Notes under the pieces: generated by a model
Told to the model about the DNA's origin: nothing
What the model saw: only the letters and a program-made list of their open reading frames with translations
Database searches by the model: none
Program-made: the position numbers and the translations under genes
Source: Crocosphaera sp. UHCC 0190
Lineage (GTDB): Bacteria; Cyanobacteriota; Cyanobacteriia; Cyanobacteriales; Microcystaceae
Length of the DNA: 64,000 nt
NCBI RefSeq assembly: GCF_034932065.1
Contig: NZ_JAYGHP010000007.1
Coordinates: forward strand, 124,001 to 188,000
Direction: 5' to 3'
In this document: piece by piece, positions 1 through 9,326 of the stretch
Position numbering within the stretch: position 1 is the first letter of the stretch
Layout of the letters: every line of letters begins with the position of its first letter

Positions 1-2
1 GG

Positions 3-1046
3 GATAAATTATTTGTATTATGGCAAACTTGGTTAAAAATATTAGATAGAAAAGAATTTAAACCTGGTTATACAGAAACAGGTTATACAGTGTTGGGATG
101 GGGAATTATTAAACCAGAAACAGACTTACAAACCCTTATTAATCATTATTATACTGGACAACTTAATCAAGAAAACTTTAAACAACTTCGCCATCAACTC
201 TTACAAAAACTAATTGCTTTACTTAAAAAACTTTACTTAAAAGCCAACACATTTAAACAACGTCTTAACCAGTCTGCTGAAGCCGATAAATACCGTAAAG
301 AAGCTGATTTAGTAATGGCCCATCTGCATCAATGGGAACCGGGAATGAAATCAATTATTCTCAATGATTTTGAAACGGGAGAACCCGTAAAAATTTTCCT
401 AAATCCTGAAAAAAATGGGGTACAAAATGCCCAATACTTATACAAACAACATCAAAAATTAAAGCGAGCAAAAACAGCAGTAGAACCCTTATTAGAAGAA
501 GTGAAATCAGAAATTAATTACTTAGAACAAGTCGAAGCTAGTTTGCATCAATTAGACAAATATCAATCATCTGAAGACTTACAAACCCTGGAAGAAATAC
601 GAGATGAATTAATTCAACAAAACTATTTGACTTCTGCACAACGAAGTCCTAATATAACTGATGAATCCCAACCCTATCAGCATAAAACACCATCAGGTTT
701 TGAAGTGTGGATCGGTCGGAATAATCGACAAAATGATCGCTTGACTTTTCGGACAGCAGGGGACTATGATCTGTGGTTTCATACCCAAGAAAGTGCCGGA
801 AGTCATGTATTGTTGCGCTTAGAACCTGGGGCAAAACCTGATGAAGCTGATTTACATTGTGCCGCAGATTGGGCTGCTTATTACAGTCGGGCCCGTCAAA
901 GCGAACAAGTCCCCGTCGTCTATACCGAACCCAAATACGTCTATAAACCCAAAGGAGCAAAACCAGGGATGGTGATCTATAAGCGAGAACGAGTCCTCTG
1001 GGGAAAGCCACATAAGATACAATTATACCTAAAAAATCAAGGTTAA
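3..1046 (+). CDS. rqcH: NFACT family protein (RqcH/Rqc2 homologue), 5' partial
   Basis: The C-terminal two thirds of an NFACT/RqcH protein, the ribosome-quality-control factor that binds stalled 50S subunits and, in other bacteria, directs C-terminal alanine tailing. The frame is open to the left edge (codons from base 3), so the internal GTG at 90 is not the real start and the N-terminal catalytic part lies outside the window. Visible are a helical/coiled-coil middle with FLNPEKNGVQNAQ and the NFACT-R RNA-binding domain with VWIGRNNRQND, DLWFHTQESAGSHVLLR and KPGMVIYKRER. The product ends with an ordinary TAA, followed about 140 bases later by a hairpin terminator. Family assignment is firm. 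Function in this cell is inferred from the family. Confidence 0.9.
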   Translation, partial: DKLFVLWQTWLKILDRKEFKPGYTETGYTVLGWGIIKPETDLQTLINHYYTGQLNQENFKQLRHQLLQKLIALLKKLYLKANTFKQRLNQSAEADKYRKEADLVMAHLHQWEPGMKSIILNDFETGEPVKIFLNPEKNGVQNAQYLYKQHQKLKRAKTAVEPLLEEVKSEINYLEQVEASLHQLDKYQSSEDLQTLEEIRDELIQQNYLTSAQRSPNITDESQPYQHKTPSGFEVWIGRNNRQNDRLTFRTAGDYDLWFHTQESAGSHVLLRLEPGAKPDEADLHCAADWAAYYSRARQSEQVPVVYTEPKYVYKPKGAKPGMVIYKRERVLWGKPHKIQLYLKNQG

Positions 1047-1106
1047 AACAAAATTTTTAAATTTTATTTACAAAAGTTCGTGTCTGATGTTACAATTCAG
1101 TTATAG

Positions 1107-1262
1107 GAGTCAAAATGGTTAGCGATTGGGAACGCGCCACAAGATTTCCCCAAAGAACAACAACAATATTTTAATTTGGGTATCCAGCGATTGCGATCGC
1201 TGGTTTTTGTTCTAAGCCTATGGGTGTTTAGAACAAATCTAGATACCATACATTGTAGATAA
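1107..1262 (+). other. possible eroded small gene (frameshifted)
   Basis: An ATG at 1115 has a good Shine-Dalgarno (ATAGGAG) but runs only 19 codons to 1174. The neighbouring frame (1107-1262) has no start codon yet reads protein-like (DFPKEQQQYFNLGIQRLR). A single frameshift between them would give a short protein of about 45 residues. The hairpin terminator lies inside this open frame, which argues against a living gene. This may be a decayed small cyanobacterial gene or chance. Confidence 0.2.
1184..1211 (+). terminator. rho-independent-type hairpin
   Basis: A perfect 7-bp stem CCAGCGA/TCGCTGG with a 6-base loop is followed by TTTTTGTT. It lies about 140 bases 3' of the NFACT gene. The stem overlaps a HIP1 core (GCGATCGC). 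Confidence 0.55.
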
Positions 1263-1278
1263 ATTTGTAAATCTCTGA

Positions 1279-2253
1279 TTACTTATAATCCTGTTTTTTA
1301 ATCGCTTCTAATACCTGTTGATGAATTGTCCCATTGGTAGTTAAAATTCCCCGATTATTACTGAGTTTTGCTCCCACGGAAAAATCCAAACATTTCCCAT
1401 CTAAATCGGTGACAATACCCCCAGCTTCTTCGACAATAATTACCCCTGGGCCATGATCCCAAATATTCTCTTTTTTGTCTTTAAATTGAGGTAAAGGAAT
1501 TCTTGTATAAAGATGAGCATCACCCCTAGCGATCGCCCCATATTTGGCCAAAGAATCCATCTGTTTCGCGGGGGATTTTAACCCTAAACTTTGATCTAAC
1601 GCCGTTTGGAAAGCGCGATCGCTATGCACAGACTCTACACTTTCAATCCGACATAATTCGGCAAAATTGGCAGAATTATCAACTTTGATGGCTTTGGGAG
1701 TTCCTCCCTTGAGAGGAATTTCTACAGATCCTTGGCCCCGAATTGCCAAAAATATCAGTCCTGTTGTGCCATTTTCTAGGGGAAAAGCGGGACAAGCCAA
1801 AATCCCTAATTTAAGCTGCCCTTCCTCAACTAAAGCTAAGGCGATCGCATATTGATCCCCCCGAATAAACCCTTTTGTGCCATCAATCGGATCTAGTGTC
1901 CAATAACGCGGGGCCACTCTCCCATTGCCGTGATTAATCCAGTCAATCACATTTTGGAGGGAGGCAGTGGGCAAAATCTCTTGAACTTGCTGAATAATCT
2001 GAGTCCTTACCCCGACTAATTCTGGTTGTCCTAACATTGCCGCATCTTCTTCCCCAATCACAGGATCATCGGGAAAAAACTCTGCTAAAGCTTGACAGAT
2101 CACCGCTTGCGCCCCAAAATCTGCCACCGTCACCGGACTGGTATCCGCTTTATTCAAGGTTTGGGGGCCCTTCTCCCCTTGCACTCGTTGACAAAGTTGG
2201 GCCGCTGCGGTGACAGCAGCGATGGCGATTTGTTTCTCTTTACTATAGTTCAT
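1279..2253 (-). CDS. cysQ: 3'(2'),5'-bisphosphate nucleotidase (inositol monophosphatase superfamily)
   Basis: A 324-residue member of the FIG/IMPase phosphatases, closest in architecture to HAL2/SAL1-type 3'(2'),5'-bisphosphate nucleotidases that hydrolyse PAP to AMP. PAP is a by-product of PAPS-dependent sulfation. The metal-site motifs are all present: GEED (residues 67-70), DPIDGTKGF (121-129) and WDHGPG...EEAGG in the C-terminal third. It ends 36 bases before murF on the same strand, so the two may be co-transcribed. Two PAPS-type sulfotransferases occur elsewhere in this window and would generate its substrate, but that link is inference. The symbol is by family analogy. Confidence 0.82.
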   Translation of the reverse strand: MNYSKEKQIAIAAVTAAAQLCQRVQGEKGPQTLNKADTSPVTVADFGAQAVICQALAEFFPDDPVIGEEDAAMLGQPELVGVRTQIIQQVQEILPTASLQNVIDWINHGNGRVAPRYWTLDPIDGTKGFIRGDQYAIALALVEEGQLKLGILACPAFPLENGTTGLIFLAIRGQGSVEIPLKGGTPKAIKVDNSANFAELCRIESVESVHSDRAFQTALDQSLGLKSPAKQMDSLAKYGAIARGDAHLYTRIPLPQFKDKKENIWDHGPGVIIVEEAGGIVTDLDGKCLDFSVGAKLSNNRGILTTNGTIHQQVLEAIKKQDYK

Positions 2254-2288
2254 TTGTTTTTATTAGAAATCATAATTCAACTATTAAA

Positions 2289-3650
2289 TTAACCCAGTTG
2301 TTGACGTAGTTTTTCCACCACCCGGTTTAACCCGACGGAATTTGAGGCTTTAAATAAAAGGCGATCGCCTGGTTTAATCACTTCAATTAACCGTTGTACC
2401 AAATCTTCCTGAGTCGGGATACATTCTACGATTCTATCTGTGACTCCCTCAGCTATGGCTTTAGCTTCTGGATCATCCACCAAAATATAAAGACGATCAA
2501 TTCCTAAATTTTGAGCCGTTTCCCCCACTTGGCGGTGCAATTGAGGGGACTTGTCTCCTAATTCCTTCATCGTTCCCAAAACGGCAATATATCGCTGCCC
2601 TGGGGTATCTTTTAAAAGGTGTAGGGCGGCTTTCATGGACTCAAACCCCGCATTATAGGTTTCATCTAAGAGCAAGATATCATGGGGTAATTGATATTGT
2701 TGCGATCGCCCTTTGGGGAGTTCGACAGAAACCCCTTGAGTCAGGGGAGTCCAATCTAAGTTTAATTGCCTCGCCACCGCTAAAGCAGCTAAATAATTTA
2801 AGGCATTGTGACGGCCTGGTAAGGGTAAAGGAAAATCTTGGCCTTGCACCCGTAATCTTTGATTATCTAGCAATTCTCCTGTAATCTCACCCCCTTCCAA
2901 CCCATAGGTGATAGTTTTACCTTGCCACCTTGTTGCTGCCGTTTTGATTAAACGCTCGTTATCATGGTTAAGGATAACGACCTCATCTTCAGCCATTTCA
3001 GCTAATAATTCACATTTTGCCTCAGCGATCGCCTGTTCTGATCCCAGTCTCCCAATATGGGCCGTTCCCACATTGGTAATGACTCCGAGGGTGGGACGGG
3101 CAATTTGAGTGAGTAAGGCAATTTCTCCAGAGGCCCGCATCGCCATTTCAATGACGGCATAATCATGGTTAGCTGTCAATTCTAAGAGGGTTTTGGGAAC
3201 CCCAATTTCGTTATTATAATTTGCCTGTGTTTTATGAACTCTTCCATAAACGCCCAAAACAGCCGAAATCAACTCTTTAGTAGTCGTTTTGCCCACTGAT
3301 CCCGTGATGCCAATGATAGGAATTGTAAATTTATTTCGCCAAGCGTTAGCAATTTTTTGATAAGCAATTAATGTATCTTTAACAATGATTTGGGGGATTT
3401 TCTTAACAGAATTTACGGTCACAACCCGATCAACAATGACAGCAACTGCGCCTTTCTCAATGGCTGTTTCTACAAATAAATGTCCATCAAATTTCTCCCC
3501 TCTCAAAGCCAAAAAGACTTCTCCTGGTTTAATTTCACGACTATCGGTATTGATTCCATTAATGTTTTGATTTGGTAACTCCAGAGATGATTCTTGTAAG
3601 CATTGATCAATAGCATTGCAGATTTCACTGAGATTCATTTGCTTTAACAT
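2289..3650 (-). CDS. murF: UDP-N-acetylmuramoyl-tripeptide--D-alanyl-D-alanine ligase MurF
   Basis: The last cytoplasmic Mur ligase, adding D-Ala-D-Ala to UDP-MurNAc-tripeptide in peptidoglycan synthesis. At 453 residues it is normal length. The N-terminal substrate domain has NTDSREIKPGEVFLALRGE. The central ATPase domain carries the P-loop GITGSVGKTTTKE (residues 114-126), NYNNEIGVP and GTAHIGRLGS. The C-terminal domain has LLDETYNAG and AVLGTMKELGD. Translation may begin at Met1 or at Met5, which is the more usual N-terminus for the family. It lies directly upstream of the bisphosphate nucleotidase gene. Confidence 0.93.
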   Translation of the reverse strand: MLKQMNLSEICNAIDQCLQESSLELPNQNINGINTDSREIKPGEVFLALRGEKFDGHLFVETAIEKGAVAVIVDRVVTVNSVKKIPQIIVKDTLIAYQKIANAWRNKFTIPIIGITGSVGKTTTKELISAVLGVYGRVHKTQANYNNEIGVPKTLLELTANHDYAVIEMAMRASGEIALLTQIARPTLGVITNVGTAHIGRLGSEQAIAEAKCELLAEMAEDEVVILNHDNERLIKTAATRWQGKTITYGLEGGEITGELLDNQRLRVQGQDFPLPLPGRHNALNYLAALAVARQLNLDWTPLTQGVSVELPKGRSQQYQLPHDILLLDETYNAGFESMKAALHLLKDTPGQRYIAVLGTMKELGDKSPQLHRQVGETAQNLGIDRLYILVDDPEAKAIAEGVTDRIVECIPTQEDLVQRLIEVIKPGDRLLFKASNSVGLNRVVEKLRQQLG

Positions 3651-4051
3651 GGCAGGATCACGGATGAAAAGGTCAAGAATTTACTGAGGAAAAAAAGATA
3701 GAAAACAGTGATTAAGATCACATACAATTTGTGTTCTTTTCCGTTACTTTAAGGAATGTCATTATCGATCAATAAGTATTAACAGACCATGTCTGATTTT
3801 GAACTCGCATTCAGAGGAGTTAGCTGAGAGGTGATCAACAATTTTTCCTGGAGAAATGTCCTTAATAAAGACTCCCCAGATTGTGATAATCTTGAGTGAT
3901 AGAAAATCCAATGTTAATCTGGACCAATCGGCTAAAAATGTTTGAGACACTTCTAGCATCATCAAAAAACTGGGCAATAAATTCACTCCTAATATAAACG
4001 GAATTTTACAGCCCCAGGTTGAATTTAATCAATTGAGAAGGGCTGACGGCC
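3651..4051. other. intergenic region between divergent genes
   Basis: About 400 AT-rich bases between murF (minus) and the plus-strand gene at 4052. It must hold both promoters. A 74-codon minus-strand open frame (3762-3986) has no recognisable domain and I treat it as chance. I see no clear hairpin or repeat. Confidence 0.4.
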
Positions 4052-5338
4052 ATGAACAATCTATCCCAAAGTTACACTCGACAACAAGTCTCATTAGAAG
4101 AACAAGTTCTCTACGACTACTTATTACAGCACGTACGAACCGATTCTCCTCCTCAGTTGATTGAAGACTTCCGCCACTTATTTGTTGAGGCTAGAGGTTT
4201 TCGAGAAGCACAATTGTATGCTGCTTTAGAAGCCATTGCCAAGCGCAAGAACATTGAACATCAATTCAACTACTTTTTTAACCGTTGTTGCCACATTTTG
4301 ATTAACTGTTGGCAGATGCAGCCCCAGTCTCAAGTTGCGATTCCTGAGTTAATTGCTCTATTTGAGAATTTAGCCCCGCCTCGTAGTGGCTATAATAACA
4401 CGGCTAATCGGGTTCGCTATCTGGTCAAAAACTTTACTCAGTCCGATCAATATGTCAAATTACAACGACTAGCACGGGTAATTGATAGCAAGCAAAACCC
4501 CCAAAATGCTAACTCCATTGGCAATTTGATTCATCGCTATCCCTACCTCTATAATCATTGTTTACTGGGAGACGACAGCAGTCAAGAACACCAACAAACC
4601 GTTAGACAAATCAAATCTCAAACGGAACGGCGTTTTGAGGTCAATTTATCTCGCTATGTCACCTATAAAGTTCGACTAGCGCAAATGGCCCATACTCCTC
4701 AATTATCTCAAGAGGAAGGGCGGATTATTCGTCCTGTCAAAAATCCTACCCTCTTAAAAGATAAAGAGTTAAACCAAGCTCTAAAGCACTTTGTTGGCAC
4801 AGTGGATGGCAGTTATACCTATAAAAGTATGTCACAAAACTTTTTAAGTAATACTGTTCATACTCAAAGTTTTGGACGCTATAAAGACGACTTATATGAA
4901 TATATTCTCAGTTCTTTGGACTCGAACTATACGAAAGGTCAATTTAACAAAAAACTCTATCAAATTTTACAAAACACTTTACCGGAATGTAATCAACAGA
5001 AACCCAGCGAGTTTCTCATGTTACGCACCTCAAGTCAGTTGTTGAATTTCTTTGTGGTAGAAAGTTCTAAACAACCGGAACACTACGTTTTTGTGGATAT
5101 GATTTCTAATTTAGGGGTTACTCAAACTATGGGAGTATTGCTCAAAGTTATTCTAATCTGTAATAAGGTAAAGCCCTATTTAGAAAAACGCTTTTCGATC
5201 CTATTTAATCACTATGAATCTTTTGCGAAAGAAGGGGTTCCTTGGTTAGTTAAATCCTTAGAAAATCTTCAGTTAGCGTTTAGTGTCCATTTTGGCAAAG
5301 TCGATTTATCTTGTTTAAAACAAGTTAAGATGAGATAA
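4052..5338 (+). CDS. conserved cyanobacterial protein of unknown function
   Basis: A 428-residue soluble protein with no signal peptide or obvious membrane segment. It is rich in predicted helix and in Gln/Tyr/Leu (for example EEQVLYDYLLQH near the N-terminus and ALEAIAKRKNIEHQ around residue 60). I recognise no catalytic motif. It reads like a conserved cyanobacterial family without assigned function. The stop codon is 20 bases from the start of a membrane histidine kinase, so the two are probably transcribed together and the protein may belong to that signalling unit. Confidence 0.75.
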   Translation: MNNLSQSYTRQQVSLEEQVLYDYLLQHVRTDSPPQLIEDFRHLFVEARGFREAQLYAALEAIAKRKNIEHQFNYFFNRCCHILINCWQMQPQSQVAIPELIALFENLAPPRSGYNNTANRVRYLVKNFTQSDQYVKLQRLARVIDSKQNPQNANSIGNLIHRYPYLYNHCLLGDDSSQEHQQTVRQIKSQTERRFEVNLSRYVTYKVRLAQMAHTPQLSQEEGRIIRPVKNPTLLKDKELNQALKHFVGTVDGSYTYKSMSQNFLSNTVHTQSFGRYKDDLYEYILSSLDSNYTKGQFNKKLYQILQNTLPECNQQKPSEFLMLRTSSQLLNFFVVESSKQPEHYVFVDMISNLGVTQTMGVLLKVILICNKVKPYLEKRFSILFNHYESFAKEGVPWLVKSLENLQLAFSVHFGKVDLSCLKQVKMR

Positions 5339-5358
5339 TCCCCTTTGATAATTCCCCT

Positions 5359-6678
5359 ATGTTTCAAGCCACGCGCCGTCGTTTAGCCCTATGGTACACT
5401 GCGGTAACGGCTATTTTGCTCCTTCTCTTTGCTACAGGGGTGTTTTTTTATGTTCGCAGTACCCTAGTAGAACGGGTTGATGATACCCTTAAGCACGTGG
5501 TAGAAGTAGTCAACCGTTCTTTGGTCATTGAATCGGTTTCCTTGACTGAGGGACGCTATAAAGTGAATGTAGAAGCGAGTTTTCGGGACAATACCGAGGG
5601 GGTAGAAGACGATCACATTGATCTTGAATGGTTTAACCCTCAAGGGGAATTACTTTGGTCTACCTTTGTGGAGCCACCGTTGATCCCTATTCATCTTAAC
5701 CGACGGGCAGAAACAGTGCATCTGGGTGGCGATCGCATTTTAAGACAGGTAACTCAAAGGATTAATTTTGATCGCTATGTTTTAGGATATTTACGGGTTA
5801 GTCATCCTTGGTTTGAAGTTACAAAACCGATTCGTCAATTGAGTATTGATCTAGCTATTGGTACAATTATTACCATTATTATTGTAGGATTTATTGGCTG
5901 GTTATTATCAGGAATAGCCATTAAACCGATTCGAGATTCTTATCAAAGTTTAAAACAATTTACAGCAGATGCTTCCCATGAATTAAGAAATCCTATTGCG
6001 ACAATTCAAACCAATGTACAAATGGCTTTAGCCTATCCTGAAGCCGATCCTCAACTCCAACAACGACAGTTAAAAGTAGTTGAAAGATTGACCCAACGGT
6101 TAGGAAATTTGGTCAATGATTTATTATTTTTAGCCCGTTCTGATAGTGGGATTTTACAGATTCGTGAACAAGATGTTCCCTTAGATGCTTTATTAATTGA
6201 AGTGATAGAAGAGCAAAGAACTTTTGCCGAACAAAAAGGAATTTTTTTATCCTTACATATTGTGGAACCTGAGAATAATTCTGAAGATAATTTTACATTA
6301 CAAGGAGATTGGGATCAATTAGCGCGGTTGTTTACCAATTTAATTAGTAATGCCTTAGAACATAGTTTTTCTGAGGAAAATGGGCCAGAAATAGCCTTAA
6401 AAGAAGCCTCGGTCGAGATAGAATTACAAAGAATTAGACGTGATCGCTTATTGCAGTTACAAGTTAAGGTCAAAGATACAGGACAAGGAGTTCTCGAAGC
6501 AGCATTACCTCATTTATTTGATCGCTTTTATCGAGTTGATCCTTCCCGTAAAAGTTCTGGGGGGTCAGGGTTAGGGTTAGCGATCGCTAAGGCAATTGTA
6601 GAAAATCATCAGGGGCAAATTAAAGTAGAAAGTGTGTTAAAAGAAGGGACAATATTTACAGTGACTTTACCCTTATAG
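5359..6678 (+). CDS. membrane-bound sensor histidine kinase
   Basis: A 439-residue two-component sensor. TM1 lies at about residues 11-31, then a roughly 130-residue extracytoplasmic sensor region, then TM2 at about 164-188. The H-box is ASHELRNP with phospho-acceptor His207. The N-box (LARLFTNLISNALEHS), G1 (VKDTGQG), F-box (FDRFYRVDPSR) and G2 (GGSGLGLAIAKAIVE) are intact, so it should be active. The layout resembles the RppB/NrsS metal- or redox-sensing kinases of cyanobacteria, but the signal cannot be read from sequence. No response regulator lies beside it. Its partner must be elsewhere, or the unknown gene upstream is functionally linked. Confidence 0.9.
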   Translation: MFQATRRRLALWYTAVTAILLLLFATGVFFYVRSTLVERVDDTLKHVVEVVNRSLVIESVSLTEGRYKVNVEASFRDNTEGVEDDHIDLEWFNPQGELLWSTFVEPPLIPIHLNRRAETVHLGGDRILRQVTQRINFDRYVLGYLRVSHPWFEVTKPIRQLSIDLAIGTIITIIIVGFIGWLLSGIAIKPIRDSYQSLKQFTADASHELRNPIATIQTNVQMALAYPEADPQLQQRQLKVVERLTQRLGNLVNDLLFLARSDSGILQIREQDVPLDALLIEVIEEQRTFAEQKGIFLSLHIVEPENNSEDNFTLQGDWDQLARLFTNLISNALEHSFSEENGPEIALKEASVEIELQRIRRDRLLQLQVKVKDTGQGVLEAALPHLFDRFYRVDPSRKSSGGSGLGLAIAKAIVENHQGQIKVESVLKEGTIFTVTLPL

Positions 6679-6685
6679 ATGCTTA

Positions 6686-7981
6686 ATGGCTCAAGACATA
6701 GATAAATTTGACCCCCGTTACCTCGTTACCCTTGATGAAATTTACCATAGCCATTGGACGACCCAAAAAAAGCAACGGATTGCCTTTTTTCGAGAGATAA
6801 TTAAGTATTTTTGGCCCAAAGGACATCCTACCCAACTAATTGAAATTACCGGAACCAATGGCAAAGGGTCAGTTGCCTATTATTTAGAACAAGGTTTCAA
6901 GTCTGTTAGTCGTAGCGGGTCTTGGACTGGCCCCCATGTTTTTGACTATGCAGAACGATTTCACATTAATGGTCAACAGGTTACTCATGATGATATTGTG
7001 GCAGCTTATAGGAAGATTCAAGAGCTTTATGGACAATTTTTAAAGGAAGGGTATGAACAGACTTCCCTAAGCTTTGCCGAAACAGGTATTTTGATGACTC
7101 TGCACCTATTTGAACAGTATGACGTTAAATGGGGCATGATGGAAGTGGGATGTGGGGGACGCTATACTCCTTTGATGGCCTTGGATATGGTCGCTTGTGT
7201 GTTGACAAATGTGGGGAACGATCATCCTCAGTCCTTGGGAACGGAATTATGGCAGAGGGCCATGGATAAAGCGGGTATTGCTCGTCCTGGGGTTCCTTTT
7301 TTTACGGCGGAAATGGATGCTGCTTTGCCCTATGTGGTGAAAACCGCAGAAGCAGAAGGCGCAAATGTGATACAAATAGACCAAAAGGCAGTGGAAAAAA
7401 TGCGAGAACTTCAACCAAATGCCCCTGAATTTAAGTTACGGAATTTAGCCCTGGCGAGTCAAGTAATTCGTTATTTTCATCCAGAGCTTACTCTTCCTCA
7501 TTTACTGGAATTTATGGTGTCTAAATTACCGGGCCGATTTGCTAATGTAGCTCCGAATGTGATTGTTGATGTGGCACATAATCCCGATAAAATTACTCGT
7601 TTAGCGGAGGAATTAAGTTATACTTATCCTAATCAAAAGTTTTGTTTTTTGCTTGGTTTAACACGCAGTAGAGATGTGCGTCAAGTCTTTGAATCTATTC
7701 TTAAACTAGCTAAAAGAATTGTGATCACGGGGGCTTCTTATGCTGGTCAAGATCCAGAAAGTTTGGCAGAGCAATTAAGGCTGGATTTTCCTGATGTTTT
7801 GGTAGAAAATAATCCAGAAAAAGCCTATCAACAAGAATTAAAAAGGTTAGAACAAGATGATATTTTAGTATTAACAGGCTCAGCTTATATGATTGATCAA
7901 GCGATTAATTCTAATCCTTATATTCGTCATCTTAATGCAACTTATGGCTGGCGTGTTAAGAATAATAGTAATGATTATTAA
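6686..7981 (+). CDS. FolC-like Mur-ligase-family protein
   Basis: A 431-residue member of the Mur ligase/folylpolyglutamate synthase superfamily, which makes amide bonds by acyl-phosphate activation with ATP. The P-loop is ITGTNGKGS, the substrate loop GPHVFDYAERFHING corresponds to the SPHL...ERI.ING segment of FolC, and VDVAHNPDK matches the DGAHNP motif. The usual FolC signature EVGLGGRLDATN is changed to EVGCGGRYTP, and the SPH motif reads GPH. It is therefore a divergent paralogue and may not be the folate enzyme. It starts 7 bases after the kinase stop, so co-transcription is likely. Confidence 0.75.
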   Translation: MAQDIDKFDPRYLVTLDEIYHSHWTTQKKQRIAFFREIIKYFWPKGHPTQLIEITGTNGKGSVAYYLEQGFKSVSRSGSWTGPHVFDYAERFHINGQQVTHDDIVAAYRKIQELYGQFLKEGYEQTSLSFAETGILMTLHLFEQYDVKWGMMEVGCGGRYTPLMALDMVACVLTNVGNDHPQSLGTELWQRAMDKAGIARPGVPFFTAEMDAALPYVVKTAEAEGANVIQIDQKAVEKMRELQPNAPEFKLRNLALASQVIRYFHPELTLPHLLEFMVSKLPGRFANVAPNVIVDVAHNPDKITRLAEELSYTYPNQKFCFLLGLTRSRDVRQVFESILKLAKRIVITGASYAGQDPESLAEQLRLDFPDVLVENNPEKAYQQELKRLEQDDILVLTGSAYMIDQAINSNPYIRHLNATYGWRVKNNSNDY

Positions 7982-8003
7982 TATTGTTAACTAAGCCCTC
8001 ATG

Positions 8004-8031
8004 GTAGGGGTCAACGGCCATTGACCCCTAC
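8004..8031. repeat. 28-bp palindrome, dispersed family copy a
   Basis: Arms GTAGGGGTCAA and TTGACCCCTAC around a 6-base centre. It sits between two convergent genes, 22 bases after one stop and 5 before the other, so it can serve as a bidirectional terminator. It is 27/28 identical to the copy at 27019-27046. Confidence 0.8.
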
Positions 8032-8036
8032 TTAAT

Positions 8037-9275
8037 TTAATGTTTTCCTATTGCTTTTCCTGCTAACCAAGAAGTTGTCCAGGCACTTTGAAAATTAAAG
8101 CCTCCGGTGACTCCATCAATGTCTAAAATTTCGCCAGCAAAGTATAAATTAGGACAGGGTTTGCTTTCCATTGTTTTAAAATCAATTTCTTTTAAATTAA
8201 TACCGCCACAGGTAACAAATTCTTCTTTAAATACTCCTTTTCCTTTGATTTTATATTGTCCTTGGGTTAGTTCCTGGGTTAATTGATTAATTTCTTTTTG
8301 AGATAATTCAGTCCATTTTTTAGATTCATTTATGTTTGAATAGTTAATGAGTTTTTGCCAGAGTCTTTTAGGGAGTTCCAAAGGACATAAATTAGTAATT
8401 AATTTACGGGTAAATTGAGATTTGCTTCTTAATAAAATTTGTTTAATTTCTTCAGAGTTTCGGGGATAAACCCAATTAATAGATAGGGACATTTGATAGG
8501 CATTATCGTGTAATATTCTAGCTCCAAATGCCGATAATTTCAAAATAGCTGGGCCACTTAAACCCCAATGGGTTATTAAAACTGGCCCAATTTGTTGTAA
8601 AGGTTTTTTACCTGAATTTAAGAGACAAACCGCAGCATTTTCTACACTAACTCCGGCTAAACCTTGTAAGCGTGGATCATTAATATTAAAGGTAAATAGA
8701 GAAGGAATAGGCGGTTCAATGGTATGACCTAAATCTGTGGCCCAACGATAGCCTAATGGGTTACTTCCGGTAGCAATTAAAAGGCGATCGCCTGATAAAA
8801 TCTCTCCAGTTTTTAATTCTATTTCAAACCCATTATCAATTTTTTTAACAGATTTAACAGGGGTTTGAGTGCGTAATTTAACCCCGGCATTTAAGGCAGC
8901 ATTAATTAAACAATTAACAATGGTTTCTGAATTATCTGTGATGGGAAACATTCGCCCATCAGATTCAGTTTTTAACTTAACCCCTTGAGACTCAAACCAA
9001 GCAACTGTATCCCTAGGTTGAAAGCGGGTAAATGCCCCTCTTAATGCCTTACTTCCTCTGGGATAATAGTTAATTAATTGTACCGGATCAAAACAGTGGT
9101 GAGTAACATTACATCTACCCCCTCCAGAGATACGAACTTTGGCTAAAGGTTGACGGCCTGCTTCTAATAAAATAACCTGTGTATTAGGATAGGTATTAGC
9201 GCAAGTTATCGCTCCAAAAAAACCAGCAGCACCCCCACCGATAACTATAATTGTTAATGATTGATTCATATTCAT
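8037..9275 (-). CDS. HI0933/YhiN-family NAD(P)/FAD-dependent oxidoreductase
   Basis: A 412-residue flavoprotein of the HI0933 family. The N-terminal dinucleotide fold is IIVIGGGAAGFFGAI, followed by the family signature KVRISGGGRCNVTHH. LLIATGSNPLGYRWATDLGH in the middle and the C-terminal FAD motif FAGEILDIDGVTGGFN are also present. No substrate is firmly established for this family. It is convergent with the FolC-like gene. The ORF offers MNMNQSL and MNQSL as alternative starts. Confidence 0.88.
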   Translation of the reverse strand: MNMNQSLTIIVIGGGAAGFFGAITCANTYPNTQVILLEAGRQPLAKVRISGGGRCNVTHHCFDPVQLINYYPRGSKALRGAFTRFQPRDTVAWFESQGVKLKTESDGRMFPITDNSETIVNCLINAALNAGVKLRTQTPVKSVKKIDNGFEIELKTGEILSGDRLLIATGSNPLGYRWATDLGHTIEPPIPSLFTFNINDPRLQGLAGVSVENAAVCLLNSGKKPLQQIGPVLITHWGLSGPAILKLSAFGARILHDNAYQMSLSINWVYPRNSEEIKQILLRSKSQFTRKLITNLCPLELPKRLWQKLINYSNINESKKWTELSQKEINQLTQELTQGQYKIKGKGVFKEEFVTCGGINLKEIDFKTMESKPCPNLYFAGEILDIDGVTGGFNFQSAWTTSWLAGKAIGKH

Positions 9276-9301
9276 GAAAAATAATTTTTCCCGTTGTATT
9301 A

Positions 9302-9326
9302 TAGCAATATTTCTAGCATATTGCTA
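9302..9326. other. perfect 9-bp hairpin
   Basis: Arms TAGCAATAT and ATATTGCTA flank a 7-base loop in the intergenic gap upstream of the flavoprotein. It is AT-rich without a flanking U-run. It could be an operator or a relic of a mobile element. Confidence 0.4.

Noticed and set aside
3762-3986. A 74-codon minus-strand frame as a gene
   Set aside because: No ribosome site, no recognisable domain, and it lies in a divergent promoter region.
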